From Bacillota bacterium (GTDB lineage: Bacteria; Bacillota_A; Clostridia; Peptostreptococcales; Anaerovoracaceae), in NCBI GenBank assembly GCA_017547345.1, contig JAFYPY010000056.1:1-5166 (forward strand): 5,166 bases of DNA, read 5' to 3'. Shown piece by piece: positions 1 to 5,166 of this stretch. Both the position numbers and the translations under genes were made by a program. The notes under the pieces are model-generated. The model had not been told where the DNA came from, made no database searches, and saw only the letters and a program-made list of their open reading frames with translations. Position 1 is the first letter of the stretch, and every line of letters begins with the position of its first letter.

Positions 1-65
1 GCCTCAACCAGTTTCTTTATGCCAATTGCATCTATTCCATCATCGTTTGAAATTAATATATTCAT
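1..65 (-). CDS. surE: 5'-nucleotidase SurE, N-terminal fragment (cut by left edge)
   Basis: Only the first 21 codons and part of the 22nd lie in the window; the gene continues off the left edge. The peptide begins MNILISNDDGIDAIGIKKL, which matches the SurE opening (M-x-I-L-x-T/S-N-D-D-G-I-x-A-x-G-I). Asp8 and Asp9 correspond to the pair that binds the divalent metal in SurE enzymes, and Asn7 is also conserved. SurE proteins are cytoplasmic metal-dependent phosphatases that dephosphorylate nucleoside monophosphates and sometimes short polyphosphate. The ATG (63-65) overlaps the TGA stop (62-64) of the upstream sirtuin gene as ATGA, so the two are very probably co-transcribed and translationally coupled; there is only a poor purine-rich Shine-Dalgarno of its own inside the sirtuin tail. 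The identification rests on a short but highly characteristic N-terminus; the rest of the protein cannot be judged. Confidence 0.78.
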   Translation of the reverse strand, partial: MNILISNDDGIDAIGIKKLVE

Positions 66-793
66 TCTTCGATTTCCATTACCTTTCCAATGCTATCGTT
101 AATAACTAGGTCCGCTCTATCGTCATAAGGCGTCGCCTGCTTATTTATCAACACTAAATTATTCCCACGAAAATATCTTATTAAACCTGCCGCAGGATAA
201 ACAACCAAAGAAGTTCCTCCGATAATCAAAGTATCCGCTTCTTCTATGGCTTTGATTGCCCCCATCATGCAGTTATCATCTAGCGCTTCTTCATAAAGAA
301 CCACATCAGGCTTTACGATTCCGCCACATTCCTTGCAATGAGGAATTCCTTCCTTGCAATTACCTTCATCCATGATGTACTCAACATCATAAAAAGCGCC
401 ACAATGCACACAATAATTTCTAAGAACACTTCCATGAAGTTCGAAAACCTTTTCATTTCCTGCCTTCTGATGGAGTCCGTCGATGTTCTGAGTAATTACC
501 GCCTTAAGCTTACCCTGTTTTTCGAGATAAGCAAGAGCCTTATGTGCCTTGTTTGGCTCAGCGTCTAGATAAATTAAATTCTTTTTATAGTAATCATAGA
601 AAGTCTTCATATGTCTTACGAAGAAAGAATGTGATAACATTTGCTCTGGAGAATATCCGTATTGCTGCTGTGCACTATATAAACCCTTTTCTGAGCGGAA
701 ATCAGGAATATTGCTTTCTGTTGATACGCCTGCGCCCCCAAAGAATACTACGGATGCAGAATTGTCTATAATTTTCTTTAATCTTTCGTCCAT
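62..793 (-). CDS. Sir2-family NAD+-dependent protein deacetylase (CobB-type sirtuin)
   Basis: This is a complete 243-residue sirtuin, the usual size for a bacterial single-domain member. Such cytoplasmic enzymes remove acetyl or related acyl groups from lysines, consuming NAD+ and releasing nicotinamide and O-acyl-ADP-ribose. Visible motifs in order are the NAD+-binding GGAGVSTESNIPDFRS (residues 19-34), TQNIDGLHQKAG (101-112), the catalytic His120 in HGS, a zinc site with Cys128, Cys131, Cys153 and Cys156 (two CxxC pairs), and the Rossmann segment GGTSLVVYPAAG (192-203) followed by INK (216-218). All key residues are present. The segment that often reads F-G-E in sirtuins is Y-E-E here (167-169), a variant I regard as tolerated. 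The start is supported by an AAGGAGG ribosome binding site (799-805) five bases upstream of the ATG. It is the first gene of a probable operon with surE. Whether it is a deacetylase or prefers longer acyl groups cannot be read from the sequence. Confidence 0.95.
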   Translation of the reverse strand: MDERLKKIIDNSASVVFFGGAGVSTESNIPDFRSEKGLYSAQQQYGYSPEQMLSHSFFVRHMKTFYDYYKKNLIYLDAEPNKAHKALAYLEKQGKLKAVITQNIDGLHQKAGNEKVFELHGSVLRNYCVHCGAFYDVEYIMDEGNCKEGIPHCKECGGIVKPDVVLYEEALDDNCMMGAIKAIEEADTLIIGGTSLVVYPAAGLIRYFRGNNLVLINKQATPYDDRADLVINDSIGKVMEIEE

Positions 794-830
794 ATCGTCC
801 TCCTTGATTCTCTTTTACATCATTGCAAAC

Positions 831-839
831 ATTATATCA
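831..839 (-). promoter_or_regulatory. Extended -10 promoter element for the sir2-surE operon
   Basis: Read on the minus strand this is TGATATAAT, a perfect TATAAT -10 box with the TGn extension. It lies 25 bases upstream of the sirtuin Shine-Dalgarno. No good -35 hexamer is seen at 16-18 bp (the 17-bp position reads TACCAA), which is common for extended -10 promoters. The element partly overlaps the palindrome at 835-848. Confidence 0.6.
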
Positions 840-848
840 TTTATGATA
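835..848. repeat. 14-bp palindrome in the sir2/patatin divergent intergenic region
   Basis: TATCAT-TT-ATGATA is a perfect inverted repeat with 6-bp arms and a 2-bp centre, placed between the divergent sirtuin and patatin genes. Its left arm overlaps the sirtuin extended -10, and its right part contains TATGAT, which could serve as a -10 for the patatin gene, although no convincing -35 accompanies it. It could be an operator for a dimeric repressor of both genes. In such AT-rich DNA it could also be chance symmetry between two -10-like boxes. It is too short and AT-rich to act as a terminator. Confidence 0.4.
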
Positions 849-879
849 AACTTTTGGTAGGATTTTAGGAGGTTGAGAT

Positions 880-2022
880 ATGAATAATAAGGAAAAAACA
901 GCTCTAGTCCTCGGCGGTGGAGGTGCTCGCGGTGCATACGAGGCCGGTGTTTGGCAAGCAATGACTGAGCTAGGCATGGAAATAAATATCGTTACAGGAA
1001 CTTCTGTAGGCTCTATTAATGGCGCGATGGTATGCCAAGGGGATTTGGAGCTTACATTAAGAATGTGGAAAGAGCTGGAAACTCACATGATTTTTGATGT
1101 TCCAGAGGGGAGTCAACCTTTCGATTATGCAAAAGAAATTGTTCTTAATAAAGGAGCTGGCTCCACAAGATTAAGAGAACTATTAGAAGAATATGTGGAC
1201 GAAGACAGAATACGTAGTTCTTCCATAGACTACGGTCTTGTAACCGTAGAACTCAAGACATTGAAACCTCACTTCTTATTCAGAGAAGATATTAAAAAAG
1301 GCCAGCTTATCGATTTTATTTTGGCAAGTTCATCCGCTTTCCCTGCAATTCACGCCCATGAAATCGACGGAGTAGAGTACATCGACGGTGGATATGGCGA
1401 CGTAATGCCTATTGACATGGCAGCAGCGAAAGGAGCCACAAAGATAGTAGCTGTAAGGCTAAAGGCACCGGGAATCGAAAAATATCAATTCCAAAAGCCA
1501 AATGATGTTGAGGTTATAGTATTAGAGCCAAAATGGGATTTAGGAAATGTTCTTATCTTTGATGTGGATAATGCACGAAAGATAATGAGACTTGGTTACT
1601 TAGAAGCTATGAAAGAATTCGGTATCTTCGATGGCAATTACTATACATTCGCAAAGGATGCTTTTAGTAAGACTGATATGAAAATGGCCGACGCTTGTGC
1701 AAAAGTGTTCGATATGGATCCAACCCTTATATATACAAAAGAATCTTTCATAAAAAAACTAAGCTGTATAATAGATAACTCCGAAGCAGATTTGAAGGAT
1801 GCTATAAGCAGATTGAAACACCTTAAAAGCAAATTCGTAGGTATCCACGACTTAGTAAAATCAGCCAAAGATGCGGCTCACTCTTATGTTCTATGTATCC
1901 TAATGGCACAAAACATCAAGGAAAAAGGCAAGGACAGCATTTTTGCTACAAAAGCTGCCGCTAAGATAATCCCGGAAGCAATATATGCAGCTAAATTCCT
2001 AGTTAAATATGACCTTATATAA
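880..2022 (+). CDS. Patatin-like phospholipase family protein
   Basis: The 380-residue protein has a complete patatin hydrolase core in its first ~230 residues. The oxyanion-hole loop GGGGARGAY is at 12-20, the nucleophile elbow GTSVG at 40-44 carries Ser42, and the catalytic Asp169 sits in DGG (169-171), giving the Ser-Asp dyad of the family. ASSSAFPAI (149-157) is the conserved segment before the DGG. Family members are acyl hydrolases acting on phospholipids or other lipid esters; the substrate here is unknown. There is no signal peptide, so it probably acts in the cytoplasm or at the inner membrane face. The C-terminal ~150 residues (about 230-380) are a helical, Lys-rich extension beyond the catalytic core that I cannot assign; it ends in an Ala-rich stretch. 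The start has an AGGAGG site (867-872) seven bases upstream. It is a single-gene unit, divergent from sir2 and closed by the hairpin at 2025-2050. Confidence 0.92.
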   Translation: MNNKEKTALVLGGGGARGAYEAGVWQAMTELGMEINIVTGTSVGSINGAMVCQGDLELTLRMWKELETHMIFDVPEGSQPFDYAKEIVLNKGAGSTRLRELLEEYVDEDRIRSSSIDYGLVTVELKTLKPHFLFREDIKKGQLIDFILASSSAFPAIHAHEIDGVEYIDGGYGDVMPIDMAAAKGATKIVAVRLKAPGIEKYQFQKPNDVEVIVLEPKWDLGNVLIFDVDNARKIMRLGYLEAMKEFGIFDGNYYTFAKDAFSKTDMKMADACAKVFDMDPTLIYTKESFIKKLSCIIDNSEADLKDAISRLKHLKSKFVGIHDLVKSAKDAAHSYVLCILMAQNIKEKGKDSIFATKAAAKIIPEAIYAAKFLVKYDLI

Positions 2023-2024
2023 CA

Positions 2025-2050
2025 AAAGAAGGAGCCTATGCTCCTTCTTT
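2025..2050. terminator. Bidirectional hairpin terminator between the patatin and S-component genes
   Basis: A perfect 11-bp stem (AAAGAAGGAGC, 2025-2035, pairing with GCTCCTTCTTT, 2040-2050) encloses a 4-base CTAT loop. It begins three bases after the patatin stop, and its far end overlaps the first two bases of the S-component stop codon. The A-rich and T-rich flanks let it work in both directions: TTTATT follows the stem on the plus strand and TTTTGTTATAT on the minus strand. The U-tracts are short and interrupted, so termination may be incomplete. Confidence 0.85.
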
Positions 2051-2612
2051 ATTCTACTTCATCAATTCTGTATTCAAACATTTTCTTTGCAGGCGTTTTA
2101 TATAGTGTTGCTACAATAATTAATGCAATAACTATTCCCACGCCAAATTGTATAATATTAAACGGAATACCTAAAAAACCAGCTAGCATATTTCCCGCAA
2201 AAACTCCGTCTACTAGCGCATATCCGGCTACCATAATTGCTCCCGCAATGATCATTCCGATTACTTGAACTAGCGGTACTCCTGCAATCTTAACAAAATT
2301 TTTCTTTCTTTTCATGGAAACTTCTACAAACATCCCCATTATAAATGCCATCAAAAATTTAATAATAAGCGTCCATGGTGCATAAGCTGCATATCCTCCA
2401 AGCAAATCCGCCATAGCTGAGCCCATGCCTGCCGCGATTGCCCCGTTCTTTTTCCCTAAAAGTAAAACAGAAATAAAGATAAAAGCATCTCCTAAGTGAA
2501 CATACCCTTGCGTAAAAGGCGCCGGTATTCTAATAGAAAAAGTTGCTAAGAGCACTAAGCAAAGCATAAGTGCTGTTAAAACTAATTTACTTGTCTTTTC
2601 TGATCTAGCCAT
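2049..2612 (-). CDS. ECF transporter S-component, probable vitamin-precursor uptake protein
   Basis: The 187-residue protein is very hydrophobic, with about six membrane helices (roughly 10-28, 39-52, 56-73, 77-97, 110-135 and 150-172), as expected for the substrate-binding subunit of an energy-coupling factor transporter. Diagnostic segments are GYVHLGDAFIF (36-46), GMGSAMADLLGGYAAYAP (62-79) and the following TLIIK, which match the S-component family annotated as ECF-type riboflavin/HMP/pyridoxine-like (Pfam ECF-ribofla_trS group). The small Ala-rich first helix resembles the face that docks on EcfT. The EcfA/EcfT energising module is not in the window, so this is probably a stand-alone S subunit using a shared module. 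An AAGGGG site (2621-2626) lies eight bases before the ATG. The substrate is not settled. The divergent MocR-type regulator makes vitamin B6 (a PdxU-like role) the leading inference, with thiamin precursors or riboflavin as alternatives. Confidence 0.9.
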   Translation of the reverse strand: MARSEKTSKLVLTALMLCLVLLATFSIRIPAPFTQGYVHLGDAFIFISVLLLGKKNGAIAAGMGSAMADLLGGYAAYAPWTLIIKFLMAFIMGMFVEVSMKRKKNFVKIAGVPLVQVIGMIIAGAIMVAGYALVDGVFAGNMLAGFLGIPFNIIQFGVGIVIALIIVATLYKTPAKKMFEYRIDEVE

Positions 2613-2645
2613 ATCTAAAACCCCTTGTCATATTTTAATTATGCT

Positions 2646-2651
2646 ATTATA
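2646..2651 (-). promoter_or_regulatory. -10 box for the ECF S-component gene
   Basis: On the minus strand this reads as a perfect TATAAT, 19 bases upstream of the AAGGGG ribosome binding site. No recognisable -35 is seen at 16-18 bp (the sequence there is around CATAGA), which would suit a promoter that depends on an activator such as the adjacent MocR-type protein. Confidence 0.5.
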
Positions 2652-2662
2652 ATACAACTAAA

Positions 2663-2691
2663 ATGTAATCTATGAAATACGCAATTATATT
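2663..2691 (+). promoter_or_regulatory. Possible weak promoter for the MocR-type regulator
   Basis: ATGTAA (2663-2668) and TATATT (2686-2691) are spaced by 17 bp and lie upstream of the AAGGAG ribosome binding site (2713-2718). The -10 matches five of six consensus bases but the -35 only three. TATAAG at 2698-2703 is an alternative -10. The assignment is uncertain in this AT-rich stretch. Any plus-strand promoter here would be back-to-back with the S-component promoter. Confidence 0.25.
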
Positions 2692-2726
2692 TATTTTTAT
2701 AAGTACAGTTTCAAGGAGATGCTCAA

Positions 2727-4115
2727 ATGAAACCAATTTTAATCGATTTTGATAACAATTCTTCCGAATCTCTATACGTACAGTTATACAAGAGTATTCG
2801 AGACGACATATTGTCCGGTGAATTGCAAGGTGGAGAAAAACTCCCCTCTTTGCGCTCCCTATCTAAGAGTTTGAATATCAGTATTACTACAGCTCAGCTT
2901 TCATATAACCAGCTTTTGGTTGAAGGATACATAGTAAGCAAGCCTCAATCCGGCTACTACATTGCAGAAGTTTCTTCCTCTAGACAAAAGGAAAAACTAG
3001 AGTTTCTTGAAGAGTTAGATTCAAAAGACTCTTCAAGTATCTCAAATCCATACCTATGCGACATGGACTGCTTCGACTTCATCAAGTGGAAAAAGTGTAA
3101 CTCAAGAGTTTTTAACGACTACTCCGACCTGCTACTTTTTGAGAGTGACCCCCAAGGTGAAATTATTCTCAGAAACCAGATTGCAAGGTATGTACACTCA
3201 GCAAGAGGCGTAAAGTGCAATCCTTCCCAGATAGTAATAGGTGCAGGTACTCAGCAGATAACAAGTCATCTATGTCGTATCTTGTCGAAAATGGGCATAA
3301 ATCATGTATCATTAGAAAGTCCAGGTTATTTGCCTGTACAGAGTATGCTACAAGATAACGGATTTGCTCTTTCTCATATTCCAGTTGGCAAAAACGGTCT
3401 AGATATTTCTAGGCTTCCAATGAACATCGCTTCAGCAGTATATGTCAGTCCCTCAAACCAGTTCCCAACAGGAACGGTTATGCCTGCTGGTCGTCGCCAT
3501 CAATTATTAGACTGGGCGACAGATAACAACAGTATAATCATAGAAGACGACTACGATAGCGAACTTCGTTACTTCGGTAAACCCGTACCATCACTAAAGA
3601 GTCTTGACTCTAACGACAATGTGGTGTATTTAGGCTCATTCTCATCAACGCTTTTCCCTGCCATAAAGATTTCATACATGGTATTACCTGAATCTATGGC
3701 AGATATTTTCCAGCAGATAAAAAGACAGTACACTCAGACTTGTTCCAAGGCAGAGCAACTTACATTAGCCCTCTTTATGGAAAACGGTTACTATAACACA
3801 GGAATAAAGAAGCTTAGAAACCTTTATTCACAAAAGCTAGCACTAACTATGCAGTGCTTCGAGAAGTATGGTAACAATGACATCTTACCGGTGAATACAC
3901 AGTCCGGCATCAACCTTTCACTAAAGATTAAGACAAAAAAATCAGCCGAAAAACTTTGCAACGAAGCAAAATCTCTCGGCCTACTAATGATTCCTCTTTC
4001 AGAACTAACTGACCAGGAAACTACGTCTTTAATTTTCTATTACAGCAAACTGCCTTTATCAAGCATCGAAACTTCCATAAAAGAAGTGCTTAAACTTTGG
4101 CAAACTACTGAGTAA
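2727..4115 (+). CDS. MocR/PdxR-like transcriptional regulator (GntR winged helix + aminotransferase-like domain), PLP lysine replaced
   Basis: The 462-residue protein has the full MocR layout. A GntR-type winged helix-turn-helix (about 14-80, with LPSLRSLSKSLNIS at 39-52 and EGY at 66-68) is joined by a Ser/Glu-rich linker (about 82-106) to a fold-type I aminotransferase-like domain. That domain keeps GAGTQQ (172-177), SPSNQFPTG (241-249, Asn244 where His is frequent) and EDDYDSELRY (273-282), in which Asp274 and Tyr276 match the residues that contact the PLP ring. The expected S-F-S-K-T-L Schiff-base segment instead reads GSFSSTLFP (303-311): the lysine position is Ser307, and the following phosphate-binding Arg is Lys314. 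MocR proteins normally use the PLP domain to sense PLP or a PLP adduct and act as head-to-tail dimers on DNA. The start follows AAGGAG (2713-2718) with an 8-base spacer. It is divergent from the S-component gene, its likely target. The last 11 bases overlap apbE tail to tail. Confidence 0.92.
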   Translation: MKPILIDFDNNSSESLYVQLYKSIRDDILSGELQGGEKLPSLRSLSKSLNISITTAQLSYNQLLVEGYIVSKPQSGYYIAEVSSSRQKEKLEFLEELDSKDSSSISNPYLCDMDCFDFIKWKKCNSRVFNDYSDLLLFESDPQGEIILRNQIARYVHSARGVKCNPSQIVIGAGTQQITSHLCRILSKMGINHVSLESPGYLPVQSMLQDNGFALSHIPVGKNGLDISRLPMNIASAVYVSPSNQFPTGTVMPAGRRHQLLDWATDNNSIIIEDDYDSELRYFGKPVPSLKSLDSNDNVVYLGSFSSTLFPAIKISYMVLPESMADIFQQIKRQYTQTCSKAEQLTLALFMENGYYNTGIKKLRNLYSQKLALTMQCFEKYGNNDILPVNTQSGINLSLKIKTKKSAEKLCNEAKSLGLLMIPLSELTDQETTSLIFYYSKLPLSSIETSIKEVLKLWQTTE

Positions 4116-5166
4116 TAAGTTTTATACTTTCGTCAGACTTTGTTACTTTTCCATCTTTATCGATAAATATGGCCTGAACGCCGTCCAGTCCTTGGATGAG
4201 CTTTAGGCCTTTTTCTTTGCCAAGAGCAAGGCAGCTTGTACTAAGTCCGTCGCAATCTACGGAATGTCCTTTGTCAGCCACAATAGTCACCGCAAGCAAG
4301 TCTGTGTCTGCAGGGTAACCAGTATTAGTATCTAATACATGGTGGTAACGCTTTCCGTCTAATTCAAAATATCTCTCATAAGTTCCGGATGTTACAACCG
4401 TCTTATCCTTGCATTCTAGAAGTCCAAGTAATCCTTCAGAATTTGGATCTGCAATTCCTACCCTAAACTCTGTGCCAACAGGATTGTCTATAGACTCACC
4501 CTTTTCGCCTATTACTACAATATTTCCACCTAAATCAACTACAGCGCTCGTAACTCCCTTAGACTCTAAGAACTCAGCAACCTTGTCCGCAATGTAGCCT
4601 TTGGCGATTCCTCCAAGGTCAAGTTCTGCCATAGGGTCAGTTAGTCTAATCGTATTCCCTTCAACTACAACACAGTTATAATCGACATGATTCATTGCTT
4701 CTGAGATAACGCTATCTTCAGGAATAACCCCCACATGATTTCCCTCGTCGTCCATCTCCTGAAAATTCCAAAGGTCGCTGACTTTTCCGATAGTTATGTC
4801 AAAAGCCCCGCTGGATAATCTACTGTACTCAAGGCCCTTGTTTACAACCTCAACCGTAGTCGAATCAACTTCTACTGCCTGGCCGCCCGCGTGATTGATT
4901 CTATATACGTCGCTACCGTCTATAGTCTTACTTAGGATTTTTTCGTAATCATCACATAGCGCAAAAGCCTCTGTTATAAGTTGCAGAGCTTCTTTTTGTT
5001 GTTCTGTCTCATTTAGTTCTTCAACTCCGTCCATAGAATAAATCGTTACAGCGCAAATTGTATTTAAATGATAGCTACTCTTGCCTATCCCCGGATTATT
5101 AACTTGGGAATTGCACCCTAGCTGTGGTATAATAAGAGTAACTATGAGAATTAATAATGTTAGTAC
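4105..5166 (-). CDS. apbE: ApbE-family FAD:protein FMN transferase lipoprotein, N-terminus cut by right edge
   Basis: ApbE enzymes act outside the membrane, cleaving FAD and attaching FMN to a Thr/Ser of target proteins such as the Na+-pumping NQR and RNF subunits. With residues numbered from the Met at 5034, the core shows LSSGAFDIT (73-81), ELDLGGIAKGYIADK (137-151), VVDLGGNI (165-172), TSGTYERYF (215-223), HHVLDTNTGYP (231-241) and the metal/FAD-site segment DGLSTSCLALG (262-272). I extend the gene past that Met because the frame stays open to the edge with no alternative start and encodes conserved sequence. This comprises a hydrophobic segment VLTLLILIVTLII, then PQLGC with a candidate lipidated Cys (codon 5113-5115), then YHLNTICAVTIYSMD, the usual first strand of mature ApbE. 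The real start should lie a few codons beyond 5166. The lipobox is atypical (Gln at -3), so lipidation is likely but not certain. The 3' end overlaps the regulator gene by 11 bp. The target flavoprotein is not in the window. Confidence 0.93.
   Translation of the reverse strand, partial: VLTLLILIVTLIIPQLGCNSQVNNPGIGKSSYHLNTICAVTIYSMDGVEELNETEQQKEALQLITEAFALCDDYEKILSKTIDGSDVYRINHAGGQAVEVDSTTVEVVNKGLEYSRLSSGAFDITIGKVSDLWNFQEMDDEGNHVGVIPEDSVISEAMNHVDYNCVVVEGNTIRLTDPMAELDLGGIAKGYIADKVAEFLESKGVTSAVVDLGGNIVVIGEKGESIDNPVGTEFRVGIADPNSEGLLGLLECKDKTVVTSGTYERYFELDGKRYHHVLDTNTGYPADTDLLAVTIVADKGHSVDCDGLSTSCLALGKEKGLKLIQGLDGVQAIFIDKDGKVTKSDESIKLITQ

Noticed and set aside
338..771. Two overlapping plus-strand open frames of about 75 codons opposite the sirtuin gene.
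   Set aside because: They are antisense to a clearly conserved sirtuin, lack a good ribosome binding site and show no recognisable protein features.
1641..1868. Minus-strand 75-codon open frame within the patatin gene.
   Set aside because: It is antisense to the coding sequence, has no supporting start signals and no domain features.
2038..2268. Plus-strand 76-codon hydrophobic open frame opposite the S-component gene, starting in the terminator loop.
   Set aside because: Its hydrophobicity mirrors the membrane protein on the other strand, and its only Shine-Dalgarno-like bases are the terminator stem.
2613..2726. Possible riboswitch (FMN, TPP) upstream of the vitamin S-component gene.
   Set aside because: The stretch is only 114 bp, AT-rich, and has no conserved riboswitch core or GC-rich stems; the regulator next door is the more likely control.
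4092..4122. Inverted repeat AAACTT (4092-4097) / AAGTTT (4117-4122) at the regulator-apbE junction.
   Set aside because: A six-bp AT-rich stem with a 19-base loop is too weak for an intrinsic terminator, and there is no GC-rich stem.
4409..4597. Plus-strand 62-codon Ser/Pro-rich open frame opposite apbE.
   Set aside because: It is the reverse-strand shadow of conserved ApbE sequence with no independent support.
5104..5133. Plus-strand promoter-like sequence: TTGGGA, 18-bp spacer, TGG plus TATAAT (extended -10), pointing off the right edge.
   Set aside because: It lies inside the apbE signal-peptide codons, antisense to the gene, and has no visible downstream gene in the window. Such boxes are common by chance in AT-rich coding DNA, so I do not annotate it, though an outward transcript beyond the edge cannot be excluded.

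Overview
The window is AT-rich, has strong AGGAGG-type ribosome binding sites and tightly packed genes. Its protein families and motif spellings (a GVSTESNIPDFRS sirtuin, an ECF vitamin transporter S-component, a MocR-type regulator, an ApbE lipoprotein) fit a low-GC anaerobic Firmicute of the class Clostridia. I cannot place it below class from sequence alone. There is no sign of phage, IS elements, CRISPR, tRNA or rRNA. Six protein genes are present, two of them cut by the window edges.

Left block (1-2022). A minus-strand pair runs off the left edge: a Sir2-family NAD+-dependent protein deacylase (62-793) followed, with a 4-base ATGA stop/start overlap, by the first 21 codons of surE (1-65). 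Divergent from it, across an 86-bp intergenic region, is a patatin-like phospholipase (880-2022). That gap carries a perfect extended -10 for sir2 and a 14-bp palindrome overlapping it. A strong bidirectional hairpin terminator (2025-2050) separates the patatin gene from the next, convergent gene.

Middle block (2049-4115). A six-helix ECF transporter S-component (minus) and a MocR/PdxR-like regulator (plus; GntR winged helix fused to an aminotransferase-like domain) are divergently transcribed from a 114-bp intergenic region. MocR proteins of the PdxR type control vitamin B6 genes, and some S-components of this type are predicted to carry B6 or thiamin precursors. The simplest reading is a regulated vitamin-precursor uptake locus with B6 as the leading substrate; this is inference. 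The regulator has Ser307 where the family has its PLP-binding lysine, and Lys314 where the phosphate-binding Arg usually stands, so it may not bind PLP in the usual covalent way.

Right block (4105-5166). An ApbE FAD:protein FMN transferase lies convergent to the regulator and overlaps its 3' end by 11 bp with no visible terminator. Its reading frame stays open to the right edge and encodes a signal peptide, a likely lipobox Cys and the start of the mature domain. The ATG at 5034 is therefore internal and the true start lies just outside the window.

No clearly new multi-gene system is visible. The observations most worth following up are the lysine-less MocR protein and its pairing with the vitamin S-component.
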